Source: Mitsuaria chitosanitabida ATCC BAA-476 = NBRC 102408 (GTDB lineage: Bacteria; Pseudomonadota; Gammaproteobacteria; Burkholderiales; Burkholderiaceae_C). Taken from it: a stretch of 64,000 bases of DNA. A program made the translations under genes and the position numbers. The notes beneath the pieces were generated by a model. That model did no database searches, was not told the origin of the DNA, and worked only from the letters and a program-made list of their open reading frames with translations. The stretch covers positions 101,855 to 165,854 of the forward strand of contig NZ_BCYP01000035.1 in assembly GCF_001598255.1 (NCBI RefSeq), in the 5' to 3' direction. Positions within the stretch are counted from its first letter, which is position 1. Each line of letters begins with the position of its first letter. Positions 1 to 8,438 of this stretch are shown one piece after another.

Positions 1-1
1 G

Positions 2-532
2 CACACGCCCGGCGTGTGGAACAGCCGCGCCGCCAGCGACCTGGAACGCATGCGCCTGGCGCTGCGTCGCGTGAGCTCGACGCGGGGCTTCCTGGACGGC
101 CACGGCCGGCCGGTGGATCTGCGTGCGCCGATGAACCTGCTGTCGATGCGCGGCGCGTGGCGCTCGGAGCGCGACGACGCCCAGGCCCGCTTCGAGACCT
201 GGAAGCAGGCCGTGGTGTTGCGCGATGCCAAGGCGGGCCTGGCGGTGGTCAACACCTCGGGCCGTCACATCTCGGCGGTGAACTGGGCCCGGCCGCAGCC
301 GGGGCAGACGATGAGGCTCACCGCGCGCACCGGCAACGGCGCGACGCTGCGCCTGCAGCTGAGCGGCGCCGAGCGCGGCGCGCCGCCGGCCTTCGACAGC
401 GGCGATCTGGAGGACGGCAAGACCGTGAGCTTCCAGTGGCCGGAGAAATTCGCAGGCTCGCGCCTGGTGGTGCGGACGACCCGGTCCGGCGACTGCTGGG
501 CACGCGGCGACCTGCTGGCGGACGCGGGTTGA
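2..532 (+). CDS. C-terminal part of secreted EPS-locus protein (5' truncated)
   Basis: The frame is already open at the window edge, so only the last 176 or so codons are present. The protein is clearly a paralogue of the lipoprotein encoded at 13380-15041. Both share an NLLSMRGAW block, a following F-x-TW-(K/R)-QA-V segment, and a C-terminal beta-sandwich-like region ending in a charged or neutral GDL/GYL-x-DG-x-T stretch before an aromatic W-P pair. The function of this family is unknown to me. Its position at both ends of the EPS glycosyltransferase run suggests a role in polymer processing or surface attachment, which is inference. The next gene starts 28 bases downstream in the same direction, so the two are probably co-transcribed. 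Confidence 0.7.
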   Translation, partial: HTPGVWNSRAASDLERMRLALRRVSSTRGFLDGHGRPVDLRAPMNLLSMRGAWRSERDDAQARFETWKQAVVLRDAKAGLAVVNTSGRHISAVNWARPQPGQTMRLTARTGNGATLRLQLSGAERGAPPAFDSGDLEDGKTVSFQWPEKFAGSRLVVRTTRSGDCWARGDLLADAG

Positions 533-560
533 GCCCGCGCGCCGATCTGGGGAGAAACGA

Positions 561-1892
561 TTGATCACGACGAAGTTGGACGACACCACCGCCGGCGCAC
601 GGCCGCGGACCCCGACGGCGGGCCACGCCGCCGCCACGGACGAGGCGCGCGGCCGGGCCGGCGCGCGTCCGCGCGTGGGCTATCTGATCAACCACTATCC
701 CAAGGTCAGCCACACCTTCATCCGGCGCGAGATCCTCGGCCTGGAGAAGCAGGGCTTCGACGTCTTCCGGATGGCCGTGCGCGGCTGGGACGATCCGGCG
801 CCCGATCCCGTCGACCAGATCGAGAAGGGCAAGACCCGCTACCTGCTGAAGGACGGCATGGGCCGCCTGCTCAAGGCCAGCGTGGCGATGGCGCTGTCCT
901 CGCCGGGCCGCTTCCTGTCGGCGCTCAAGCTCGCGCTGAAGATGAGCCGCGGCGGCGATCGCCCCTGGCCCTATCACCTGATCTACCTGGCCGAGGCCTG
1001 CGTCGCGGTGCCGATGCTGCGCGCGGCCGGCGTGAGCCACCTGCACGCGCACTTCGCGACCAACCCGGCCGAGCTGGCCGCGCTGATCGCCGAGCTGGGC
1101 GGGCCGAGCTACAGCATCATGGTCCACGGCTCGGAGGAGTTCGACCGGCCCGCGTCGCTGTACCTGGGCGAGAAGATCCATCGCGCGCGCTTCGTCACCG
1201 CGATCACCTCCTTCTGCCGCAGCCAGCTCTTCCGCTGGTGCGACCCGGCTGACTGGGACAAGATCCAGATCGTGCGCTGCGGCCTCGACCCCGAGTTCCA
1301 TCAGGTCGAGGCGCCCGCGCCGCGCGGCCACCGCATGGTGGCGGTGGGCCGCATGTCCGAGCAGAAGGGCTACCTGCTGCTGATCGAGGCCGCCGCCCGC
1401 GTGGCCGCGCGGGTCCCCGACTTCGAGCTCGTGCTGGCCGGCGACGGCGAGCAGCGCGCGCTGATCGAGGCCCGCATCGCCCGCCACGGCCTGCAGCGCC
1501 AGGTGCGCATCACCGGCTGGGTGTCCAGCGCGCGGGTGCGCGAGGAGATCCTGGGCGCGCGCGCAATGGTGGTGTCCAGCTTCGCCGAGGGCCTGCCCGT
1601 GGTGATGATGGAGGCGATGGCCCTGGGCCGTCCGTGCGTCAGCAGCTGCATCGCCGGCATCCCGGAGCTGGTGACGAACGGCGAGAACGGCTGGCTGGTG
1701 CCGGCCGGCGACGCCCAGGCGCTGGCCGACGCGATGGTGGAGTGCCTGACCCTGGACGACGCCGAGCTGACGCGCGTGGGCCAGGCGGCCCGTGCCACCG
1801 CGCTGGCCCGCCACGACATCGATCACGAGGCCGCGCGCCTGGCCGAGCTGCTGCACGAGCACGTCTTCAGCAAGGAGCGCGCGCATGCCTGA
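561..1892 (+). CDS. Glycosyltransferase family 4 (GT-B fold)
   Basis: A 443-residue retaining glycosyltransferase that probably adds one sugar to the lipid-linked EPS repeat at the cytoplasmic face of the inner membrane. The N-terminal acceptor domain begins with GYLINHYPKVSHTFIRREI (about residues 39-57), typical of WcaL/ExoL-like enzymes. The C-terminal donor-binding half carries the GT4 signature EGLPVVMME (E-x7-E) followed by GIPELV and NGENGWLVP. A TTG start is chosen at 561 because GGGGAGAAA lies just upstream and no ATG fits. Residues 10-38 look like a disordered Ala/Arg-rich leader. It overlaps the next gene by 8 bases. The exact sugar and linkage cannot be read from sequence. Confidence 0.9.
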   Translation: MITTKLDDTTAGARPRTPTAGHAAATDEARGRAGARPRVGYLINHYPKVSHTFIRREILGLEKQGFDVFRMAVRGWDDPAPDPVDQIEKGKTRYLLKDGMGRLLKASVAMALSSPGRFLSALKLALKMSRGGDRPWPYHLIYLAEACVAVPMLRAAGVSHLHAHFATNPAELAALIAELGGPSYSIMVHGSEEFDRPASLYLGEKIHRARFVTAITSFCRSQLFRWCDPADWDKIQIVRCGLDPEFHQVEAPAPRGHRMVAVGRMSEQKGYLLLIEAAARVAARVPDFELVLAGDGEQRALIEARIARHGLQRQVRITGWVSSARVREEILGARAMVVSSFAEGLPVVMMEAMALGRPCVSSCIAGIPELVTNGENGWLVPAGDAQALADAMVECLTLDDAELTRVGQAARATALARHDIDHEAARLAELLHEHVFSKERAHA

Positions 1893-3096
1893 GCTGCTGC
1901 AAGGACTGCCCTGGGCGCTGGTGCTGATCGGCAGCCTGCTGGTCGCGGGGCCGGCGCTGCTGGTGCTGGCCCAGGTGCTGCTCGCGCTCCTGCCCGATCG
2001 CCGGGCGTTGCCCGAGTTCCCCCGGCCGGCCCGCATCGCGGTGGTCATGCCCGCGCACAACGAGGGCCGTGGCCTGCGGCCCACGCTGATGCAGGCGCTG
2101 GCCCAGCTCGGCCCGTCGGACCGGGTGCTGGTCGTGGCCGACAACTGCAGTGACGACACGGCCGCGCAGGCGCGCGAGTTCGACGTGACCGTGGTCGAGC
2201 GCTTCCATGAGACCGAGCGAGGCAAGGGCTATGCGCTGGACTTCGGCGTGCGCGAGCTCGAGCGCCTGGCGCGCGAGACCGGCCAGTCGCCGGACGTGGT
2301 GATCATCCTGGACGCGGACTGCACCCTGGGCGCGCGCCTGCTGCCGCGCATCGCCGCGGTGGCGCACGCGACGGGGCGACCGGTGCAGGCGACCTACCTG
2401 ATGTCGGCCGCCAACGAGGGCCTGAAGGCGCGCGTGGCGGAGTTCGCGATGCGCGTGAAGAACCTGGTGCGCCCGCGCGGCATGCACCAGGTGGGCCTGC
2501 CCTGCGGGCTGTACGGCACCGGCATGGCCTTCCCCTGGGACGTGGCCGTGCGCGCGCCGCTGGCCAGCGGCCATCTGGCCGAGGACATGCAGCTGGGCGT
2601 GCGCCTGGCGCAGCTGGGCGCGCCGCCGCTGCTGTGCGAGGACGCGCGGGTGACCAGCGTCTTCGCCAACAGCAGCGAGGGCGAGGCCAGCCAGCGCACC
2701 CGCTGGGAACACGGCCACCTGGCGATGCTGGTGGGCGAGGGCCCCAAGCTGCTGTGGCAATCGATGCGACCGCGCCGTGGCGCGCAGCTGCTGCAGGTGA
2801 TGGACATGCTGGTGCCACCGCTGGCGCTGCTGGCGATGCTGCTGGTGGGCTGGACGCTGGTGCAGCTGGCGCTGGCGCTGCTGCTGGGCTGGTGGGCGCC
2901 GCTGGCCGTGGCGCTGGCCGGCCTGGTCGGCCTGGCGCTGGCCATCGTGCTGGCGCAGCGGCGCTGGGCCGCCGACCTCCTGACCCTGGGCGAGCTGGTG
3001 CGCGCTCCGCTGATCCTGCTGGCCAAGATCCCGCTCTACCTGCGCTTCGTGGTGAAGCGCCAGGTCGACTGGGTCCGCACCAAGCGCGACGTCTGA
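1885..3096 (+). CDS. Membrane glycosyltransferase family 2
   Basis: A 403-residue processive-type GT2 enzyme of EPS assembly. A hydrophobic N-terminal helix (about residues 8-32) precedes the GT-A domain. Motifs in order are VVMPAHNEG, VADNCSDDT, ILDADC (the metal-binding D-x-D), AEDMQLGVRL and QRTRW, the Q-x-x-RW motif of cellulose/hyaluronan-synthase-like enzymes. Two or three further hydrophobic segments follow near the C-terminus. The ATG at 1885 overlaps the end of the preceding GT4 gene and has AAGGAG 8 bases upstream, so the two are translationally coupled. A longer frame upstream is rejected because it runs back through the GT4 gene. Donor specificity is unknown. Confidence 0.88.
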   Translation: MPELLQGLPWALVLIGSLLVAGPALLVLAQVLLALLPDRRALPEFPRPARIAVVMPAHNEGRGLRPTLMQALAQLGPSDRVLVVADNCSDDTAAQAREFDVTVVERFHETERGKGYALDFGVRELERLARETGQSPDVVIILDADCTLGARLLPRIAAVAHATGRPVQATYLMSAANEGLKARVAEFAMRVKNLVRPRGMHQVGLPCGLYGTGMAFPWDVAVRAPLASGHLAEDMQLGVRLAQLGAPPLLCEDARVTSVFANSSEGEASQRTRWEHGHLAMLVGEGPKLLWQSMRPRRGAQLLQVMDMLVPPLALLAMLLVGWTLVQLALALLLGWWAPLAVALAGLVGLALAIVLAQRRWAADLLTLGELVRAPLILLAKIPLYLRFVVKRQVDWVRTKRDV

Positions 3097-3114
3097 GCGG
3101 CCGCGGCGCGGCCG

Positions 3115-3215
3115 CCCGACCCGACTTCCATCGACCCGACCCGACCTCGACCTCGACCGACCCGACCTCAATCGACCTCAATCGACCTCGACCGACCTCG
3201 ACCGACTTCGAACCC
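3115..3215 (+). repeat. Imperfect 10-bp tandem repeat, unit CGACCTCRAY
   Basis: The whole gap between the GT2 gene and the WecG/TagA-type gene consists of degenerate copies of CGACCTCGAC and CGACCTCAAT, with shorter CGACC pieces in between. Two exact CGACCTCAAT units and two exact CGACCTCGAC units are adjacent. No ribosome-binding site can be seen within it ahead of the following ATG at 3227. It may be a slippage-derived spacer or structured leader; no function is established. Confidence 0.85.
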
Positions 3216-3226
3216 ACGCCCGACCC

Positions 3227-4069
3227 ATGTCCGACACCACGACCTCGATTCCCGTGACGCCCGACGTCGGCGCGCCGACCGCCGCCGCGGCGGGCGCCGT
3301 GCTGCCCACCATCCGCGTGGACGGACTGCCCTTCGTGGCGAGCACCGTCCCCGCCCTGAGCGCGCACATCGTGGCCGAGGCCGGGGCCGGTCGTGGCGGC
3401 TGGGTGGTCACGCCCAACATCGACATCCTGCGCCGCTGGCGCGTGGAGCCCGCCTTCCGCGCGCTGGTGACCGACGCCACCGTCTTCACCGCCGACGGCC
3501 GCCCCATCGTCTGGGCCAGCCAGCTGCAGGGCACGCCGCTGCCGGGGCGCCTGACGGGCTCCGACCTGTTCGTCGAGCTGATGGGCGCGGCCGAGCGCGC
3601 CGGCCTGCGCATCGCGCTGATCGGCGGGAACGAGGGCGCGGCCGAGGCCGCCGCCGCGCGCCTGGTGCCCCGCGCCGTGGCCGCCGGCCAGGTGCGCTGC
3701 CTGTGCCCGCCCTTCGGCTTCGAGCAGATGCCGGCCGAGGTCGCCCGGCTGGACGCGCTGCTCACCGACTGGCAGCCGCAGATCGTCTTCATCGGCCTGG
3801 GCTCGCCCAAGCAGGAGAAGCTCGCCGCCCAGCTGCGGCCGCTGGCGCCGCGGGCCTGGTACCTGGGCGTGGGCGTGAGCTTCAGCTTCGTCGCCGGCGA
3901 CGTGAAGCGCGCGCCCGGCTGGATGCAGCGCGGCGGCCTGGAGTGGCTGCACCGCGTCGTGCAGGAGCCGCGCCGCCTCGCGCGCCGCTACCTGGTGGAC
4001 GGCATCCCCTTCGCGGCCGGGCTGCTGTGGCGAGCGGCCACGCGGCGTGGCGGCGGACCCGCGACCTGA
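3227..4069 (+). CDS. WecG/TagA/CpsF-family glycosyltransferase
   Basis: A 280-residue inverting GT26 enzyme. The family transfers ManNAc, ManNAcA or glucose-type sugars onto lipid-linked intermediates, as in WecG, TagA and the xanthan enzyme GumM. Motifs in order are TPNIDIL, TADGRPIVW, GSDLF, IALIGG, FIGLGSPKQE, GVGVSFSFVAGDVKRAP and GLEWLHR. The N-terminal 28 residues are an Ala/Thr-rich extension. The gene follows a tandem-repeat spacer and has no clear Shine-Dalgarno sequence, which is unusual for this cluster. The next gene starts 67 bases on. It probably acts late in assembly of the EPS repeat unit, by analogy with GumM. Confidence 0.92.
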   Translation: MSDTTTSIPVTPDVGAPTAAAAGAVLPTIRVDGLPFVASTVPALSAHIVAEAGAGRGGWVVTPNIDILRRWRVEPAFRALVTDATVFTADGRPIVWASQLQGTPLPGRLTGSDLFVELMGAAERAGLRIALIGGNEGAAEAAAARLVPRAVAAGQVRCLCPPFGFEQMPAEVARLDALLTDWQPQIVFIGLGSPKQEKLAAQLRPLAPRAWYLGVGVSFSFVAGDVKRAPGWMQRGGLEWLHRVVQEPRRLARRYLVDGIPFAAGLLWRAATRRGGGPAT

Positions 4070-4136
4070 GCCCGACCATCCCCGGCAAGACCTGCCCCCA
4101 GACCGTCCCGACCCCGCACCTTCCTCCGGATCCCGC

Positions 4137-5273
4137 ATGACCGATTTCCTGTTCAACGGCTACTACGGCTACCGCAACACCGGCGACGACGTCTTCTGCG
4201 TCGTCGCCGACTGGGGCAGCCGCAAGTACTGGGGCGCGCGCGACCTGGCCTTCGTCGCCTCGGAGCTGCCGGTGCTGGGCCATCCGGCCCAGGCCATCAT
4301 CCCGGCCGAGCGCCGCTATCCCGGGCAGCAGACGCTGTCGCGCACCCTGAGCGGCCTCGGCGCGCGGCACATGGTGTATTTCGGCGGCTCGACGCTGCAT
4401 TCCCCGCAGGAGCTGTGGGTCAACCTGCTGCGCCAGTCGCTGGTGCAGAAGGTGGGGCGCAAGTCCATCGCCGCGGCCGGCGTGTCGGTCGGCCCCTTCA
4501 AGTCCGCCGAGGGCGAGCGCGAGATCCGCAAGCTGATCTCGGAGATGAGCTACATCGCCGTGCGCGACCGGGCCTCCTTCGAGATCGTGAAGGGCATGGG
4601 CGTGGAGACCCCCGTGATCCAGGCCTTCGACCCGGCGCTGCTGATGCTGGACGTGATGGCCGACAGTCCGGCGCCCGTGCTGCCGGAGCGCGCCGCCGGC
4701 CGACCCGTGATCGGCATCAGCGTGTGCAACGTCGAGCGCTACTACGCCAACGGCGACCTGGAGAAGGAGAAGCGCCGCGTGGCCTCGGTGAAGGCGACGG
4801 CGCAGGCGCTGGCGCAGGAAGGCTTCGCGCTGCGCTTCTTCGTGTTCAACGGCCATCCGGCCTCGGGCGACGATGCGGTGACCGACGAGGTGATCGCCTC
4901 GCTGGACGGCTATCCGCATGTGGAGCGCCTGCCCTACGACAGCGATTCCCGGCGGGTCCACGCGGAGCTCGCGCGCTGCGACGCCATCTTCGGCGTGCGC
5001 CTGCACGCCTGCATCCTGGCCTACACGGCCGGCGTGCCCTTCATCCTGGTCGAGTACCACCGCAAGTGCGGCGACTTCCTCGACGAGATCGGCTACGCGC
5101 CCGAGTACCGCGCCGGCGACGCCACCGTCGATCCGCTGGAGACGGCCCGCCGCGTGGCCAAGCTCGCGATCGACGGCCGCCGCATGAGGCTGTGGACGCG
5201 GCCGGTGAAGGACTCCTGCGAGGTGTCCCGGCTGAACTTCACCGCCGCGCCCTACTGCGAGGGCCGCCGCTGA
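4137..5273 (+). CDS. Polysaccharide pyruvyl transferase family protein
   Basis: A 378-residue member of the pyruvyl transferase superfamily (CsaB, GumL, WcaK). These enzymes transfer pyruvate from phosphoenolpyruvate to form ketals on cell-surface glycans. The N-terminus FNGYYGYRNTGDD matches the family's glycine-rich opening. The C-terminal half has FGVRLHACILAYTAGVP followed by an EYHRKCGDFL segment, the family's R-x-HA and Y-x-x-K blocks. The ATG at 4137 is chosen because conserved sequence begins directly there; a longer in-frame reading from 4047 would be a low-complexity extension overlapping the previous gene. The stop overlaps the next start as TGATG, indicating coupling. It likely adds negative charge to the EPS. 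Confidence 0.88.
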   Translation: MTDFLFNGYYGYRNTGDDVFCVVADWGSRKYWGARDLAFVASELPVLGHPAQAIIPAERRYPGQQTLSRTLSGLGARHMVYFGGSTLHSPQELWVNLLRQSLVQKVGRKSIAAAGVSVGPFKSAEGEREIRKLISEMSYIAVRDRASFEIVKGMGVETPVIQAFDPALLMLDVMADSPAPVLPERAAGRPVIGISVCNVERYYANGDLEKEKRRVASVKATAQALAQEGFALRFFVFNGHPASGDDAVTDEVIASLDGYPHVERLPYDSDSRRVHAELARCDAIFGVRLHACILAYTAGVPFILVEYHRKCGDFLDEIGYAPEYRAGDATVDPLETARRVAKLAIDGRRMRLWTRPVKDSCEVSRLNFTAAPYCEGRR

Positions 5274-6274
5274 TGTCCGCGCCCGTGCCCCGCTTCTCGG
5301 TCGTCATCCCGCTCTACAACAAGGAGGGCCAGATCGGCCGGGCCCTCGCGTCGGTCCTGGGCCAGACGCTGCAGGACTTCGAGGTCGTCGTGATCGACGA
5401 CGGCTCCAAGGACAACGGTCCCGACGTCGTCGCCGGCATCGCCGCCGCCGATCCGCGCGTGCGGCTCTACGGCCAGGCCAATGGCGGCGTGTCCGTGGCC
5501 CGCAACCGTGGCGTCGAGCTGGCGCGCGCCGACGTGGTCGCCTTCCTGGACGGCGACGACGCCTGGTACCCCGACCACCTGGAGCGCCTGTCGCAGTTGC
5601 GCGAGGCCTGGCCCGCCGCCGTGGCCTGGGCGATGAACTACCACGTGGTCGACCTGGCCGGCCGGCTCACGCCCGGCGTGACCCAGGTCCGCGAGCCGCG
5701 CCTGCTGCTGACGCCGGAGAACTTCTTCCGCATCGCGCGCGACGGCACGCCGGTGTTCTCCTCGGCGGTGGCCGTGGACCGCGAGGCGCTGCGGCGCGTG
5801 GGCGGCTTCCCCGCCGGCGTGCGCCTGGGCGAGGACCTGGACACCTGGATCCGGCTGCTGTTCTCGGGACCGATCGCCTTCGACGCGCGGCCCGGCGCCT
5901 ACTACCACGCCGACGGCGACGAGCGCGCGCTGACGCGTCACGCGCCGCCGGCCCGCTACGTCTTCTTCGACACCGACGAGGCCTGGATGCGCGCGCACCC
6001 GGAGGCGACGCAGGTGGCGCGCGACATGGAGGAGTTCCACAACTTCTTCCGCATCGCCCATGCGCATCACCAGATCAAGTGGGGCGACAAGGCGGCCGGG
6101 CGCGCGGTGCTCGCCGACTGCCGCACCGAGGCCTTCGCCGCCGAACGCGATCGCCTGCTGCGCGCCAGCCGCCTGCCACAGACGCTGTACCGGCTGATGT
6201 CCCGCGTGAGCGCGGTGCTGAAGCGGCGCGCCGAGGCGCCCGCCGCGCCGGCGGCCGCGGGATCGCGAGGCTGA
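5273..6274 (+). CDS. Glycosyltransferase family 2 (copy 1 of a paralogous pair)
   Basis: A 333-residue soluble GT2 (GT-A) enzyme. Motifs are FSVVIPLYNK, VVIDDGSKDN, SVARNRG, FLDGDDAW (metal-binding) and GVRLGEDLDTWIRLLF, which contains the catalytic-base region. It is strikingly similar to the gene at 9761-10786; long blocks such as GEDLDTWIRLLF and AHAHHQIKWGD are shared almost exactly. This points to duplication inside the EPS locus with divergence of donor or acceptor. The ATG overlaps the stop of the pyruvyl transferase gene. The GTG start of the flippase gene follows after one base, so the three genes form a tightly coupled run. The sugar transferred is unknown. Confidence 0.9.
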   Translation: MSAPVPRFSVVIPLYNKEGQIGRALASVLGQTLQDFEVVVIDDGSKDNGPDVVAGIAAADPRVRLYGQANGGVSVARNRGVELARADVVAFLDGDDAWYPDHLERLSQLREAWPAAVAWAMNYHVVDLAGRLTPGVTQVREPRLLLTPENFFRIARDGTPVFSSAVAVDREALRRVGGFPAGVRLGEDLDTWIRLLFSGPIAFDARPGAYYHADGDERALTRHAPPARYVFFDTDEAWMRAHPEATQVARDMEEFHNFFRIAHAHHQIKWGDKAAGRAVLADCRTEAFAAERDRLLRASRLPQTLYRLMSRVSAVLKRRAEAPAAPAAAGSRG

Positions 6275-6275
6275 C

Positions 6276-7802
6276 GTGGCGCAAGGCAAGCTGGGGGCCA
6301 ACCTGGTCAGCAACGTCGCGTTCTTCGGGCTGAACATCGTCGTCTCGCTGTGGCTGGTGTCCTACCTCGTGCGCCAACTGGGCGTGGCCGCCTACGGCCT
6401 GGTGCCGCTGGCGGTCACGGTGGCGGGCTACTTCAACGTCATCACGGCGGGCCTGAACGCGGCGGTGGGCCGGCACCTGACCGTCGCCATGAGCAGCGGC
6501 GATCAGGCGCGCGCCAACAGCATCTTCAATTCCTCGCTGTGGGCCAGCGTGCTGGTCGGGCTGCTGATGTGCGTGCTGGGCCTGCCGCTGCTGACCCACA
6601 TCGCCGAGTGGATCACCGTGCCCGCGGGCCTGGAGGCGGACGCCGGCTGGCTGTTCTTCCTCACCGTCGGCGGGCTGGCGGTCACCACGCTGGGCACGCC
6701 TTTCCAGTCGGTGGTCTACAGCCGCAACCGCTTCGACCTGCAGAACCTGGGCAACATCCTGGGCCTGGTCGCGCGCGTGGTGGCGGTGCTGGTGCTCTTT
6801 CACCTGACCGCGCCGCGGCTGTGGCACGTCGGCGCCAGCGTGCTGGGCGCGGCGCTGGCCACGATCGCGGTGGTGATGGTGGCCGCGCGCCGGCTGGCAC
6901 CGGCGCTCAAGCCGCGCGTGGACGGTTTCTCCTGGGGCATGGTGCGCGAGATCGGCGGCACCGGCGGCTGGGTCTTCATCAGCCAGATCGGCACGCTGCT
7001 GCTGATCAACATCGACCTGCTGGTGGCCAACAAGATCGTCGGTCCGGCCGCGGGCGGCCAGTACGCGCTGGTGCTGCAGTGGTCCATGCTGCTGCGCAAC
7101 TTCGCGCTGGTGGTGTCGGGCGTCTTCGGCCCGACGATCCTGACGCTGCACGCCCAAGGGCGCATCGACGAGATGATCGACTACGCCCGCGCCTCGGTGC
7201 GGCACCTGGGCCTGGTGATGGCCATCCCCATCGGCATCGTCTGCGGCTTTTCCGAGGCGATCCTGCGCGTCTGGCTGGGCCCGGACTTCGCGCCGCTGTC
7301 GCTGGTGATGATCCTGGCGACCGCGCACCTGACGCTCAACCTGGCCTATCTGCCGCTGCACAACATCAGCCTGGCGACCAACCACGTGAAGATTCCCGGC
7401 ATCACGCAGGTGCTGGCCGGCGTGGTGAACCTGGCGCTGGCGATCTGGATGGCCAAGGCCTGGGGCCTGTACGGCATCGCCATCGCGGGCGGCCTGGTGC
7501 TGCTGCTGCGCAACCTGATCTTCACGCCGCTGTACGCGGCCCACATCCTGGCGCGTCCCTGGTGGACCTTCGCCCGCGAGGTGCTCCCCATCCTGGGCAT
7601 GGCGGCGGCGGTCTTCGCGGCGGCGCTGGCGGTGTCCCACCTGGCGCATCCGCATGCCTGGCTGACACTGGGCCTGTCGGCCTGCGGCGTGGGCGCCTTC
7701 GGGCTGGCGCTGCTGTGGGCGGTGTTCCTGCGCCCCGAGCATCGCGCGGCGGTGCTCGGCAAGCTGCGGGCGAAGCTCAAGCGGGGCGGGGCGCCGGCCT
7801 GA
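6276..7802 (+). CDS. Wzx-like polysaccharide repeat-unit flippase
   Basis: A 508-residue polytopic membrane protein with about 12-14 hydrophobic helices and almost no soluble domain, of the MOP/MATE-type Wzx family. Such proteins flip undecaprenyl-linked EPS repeats from the cytoplasmic to the periplasmic face for Wzy polymerisation. The N-terminus (NVAFFGLNIVVSLWLVSYLV) and the R-N-x-F-D-L block after the fifth or sixth helix are typical. A GTG start at 6276 is taken because it lies one base after the upstream stop, behind a GCGAGG site. The presence of Wzx and the absence of an EPS ABC transporter indicate Wzx/Wzy-dependent export. The Wzy polymerase is not in the window. Confidence 0.87.
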   Translation: MAQGKLGANLVSNVAFFGLNIVVSLWLVSYLVRQLGVAAYGLVPLAVTVAGYFNVITAGLNAAVGRHLTVAMSSGDQARANSIFNSSLWASVLVGLLMCVLGLPLLTHIAEWITVPAGLEADAGWLFFLTVGGLAVTTLGTPFQSVVYSRNRFDLQNLGNILGLVARVVAVLVLFHLTAPRLWHVGASVLGAALATIAVVMVAARRLAPALKPRVDGFSWGMVREIGGTGGWVFISQIGTLLLINIDLLVANKIVGPAAGGQYALVLQWSMLLRNFALVVSGVFGPTILTLHAQGRIDEMIDYARASVRHLGLVMAIPIGIVCGFSEAILRVWLGPDFAPLSLVMILATAHLTLNLAYLPLHNISLATNHVKIPGITQVLAGVVNLALAIWMAKAWGLYGIAIAGGLVLLLRNLIFTPLYAAHILARPWWTFAREVLPILGMAAAVFAAALAVSHLAHPHAWLTLGLSACGVGAFGLALLWAVFLRPEHRAAVLGKLRAKLKRGGAPA

Positions 7803-7877
7803 GCGGGCGCATCCGGCGATGACAGGCGTCCACGCGGCCCCTGACCGACGACAACGACACGAAGAGGGAATCACGAC

Positions 7878-8438
7878 ATGGGCAGGCTCTCGAGCATCCT
7901 GCGGCGGCTGACGGGCCGGCCCGCGGCGACGGTCACCTTCAAGGCGCAAGGCCAGGGCTGCGGCATCGCCGGCCGCAACGACTTCGTCTTCCCCGAGCGC
8001 ATCACGCTGGGCGACCACGTGCACATCGAGGGCGGCGGCTACTTCAACGGCCAGGGCGGCCTGACCATCGGCGATCACGTGATCTTCGCGCCCGGCGTGG
8101 CGGTGATGACGTCCATGCATCGCCACCGGGACGCGACCATGGTTCCCTACGACGAGGTCGACCTGCTGCGCCCCGTCACCATCGAACGCTTCGTCTGGGT
8201 GGGCATGCGCGCCATGATCCTGCCCGGCGTGACGCTGCGCGAGGGCACCATCGTCGGCGCCGGCGCCGTGGTGACCAAGTCCCATCCGCCCGGGGCGATC
8301 CTGGGCGGCAACCCGGCGGTGCAGATCGGCACGCGCGACATGGACGCCTTCCGGACCCTGGTCGAGCAGGGCCGCCATTACCTGAAGCTCAAGCAGGAGC
8401 AGGGCCTTCGCAAGCGCGAAGTGCTCGACCGACGATGA
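7878..8438 (+). CDS. Left-handed beta-helix O-acetyltransferase (WcaF/Maa-like)
   Basis: A 186-residue hexapeptide-repeat acyltransferase. The central part has repeated I-G-D-H-V and V-x-V-G-x-x-A hexads, for example IGDHVIFAPG and VWVGMRAMILPG, ending in GAGAVVTKS and GNPAVQIG. The MTSMHRHRD block supplies the expected catalytic histidine. Such enzymes move acetyl groups from acetyl-CoA onto sugar hydroxyls in the cytoplasm. GAGGGA lies 8 bases before the ATG. The gene overlaps the membrane acyltransferase downstream by 4 bases (ATGA), so the two acylation enzymes are co-expressed. It probably O-acetylates an EPS sugar before flipping; the target sugar is not known. Confidence 0.88.
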   Translation: MGRLSSILRRLTGRPAATVTFKAQGQGCGIAGRNDFVFPERITLGDHVHIEGGGYFNGQGGLTIGDHVIFAPGVAVMTSMHRHRDATMVPYDEVDLLRPVTIERFVWVGMRAMILPGVTLREGTIVGAGAVVTKSHPPGAILGGNPAVQIGTRDMDAFRTLVEQGRHYLKLKQEQGLRKREVLDRR

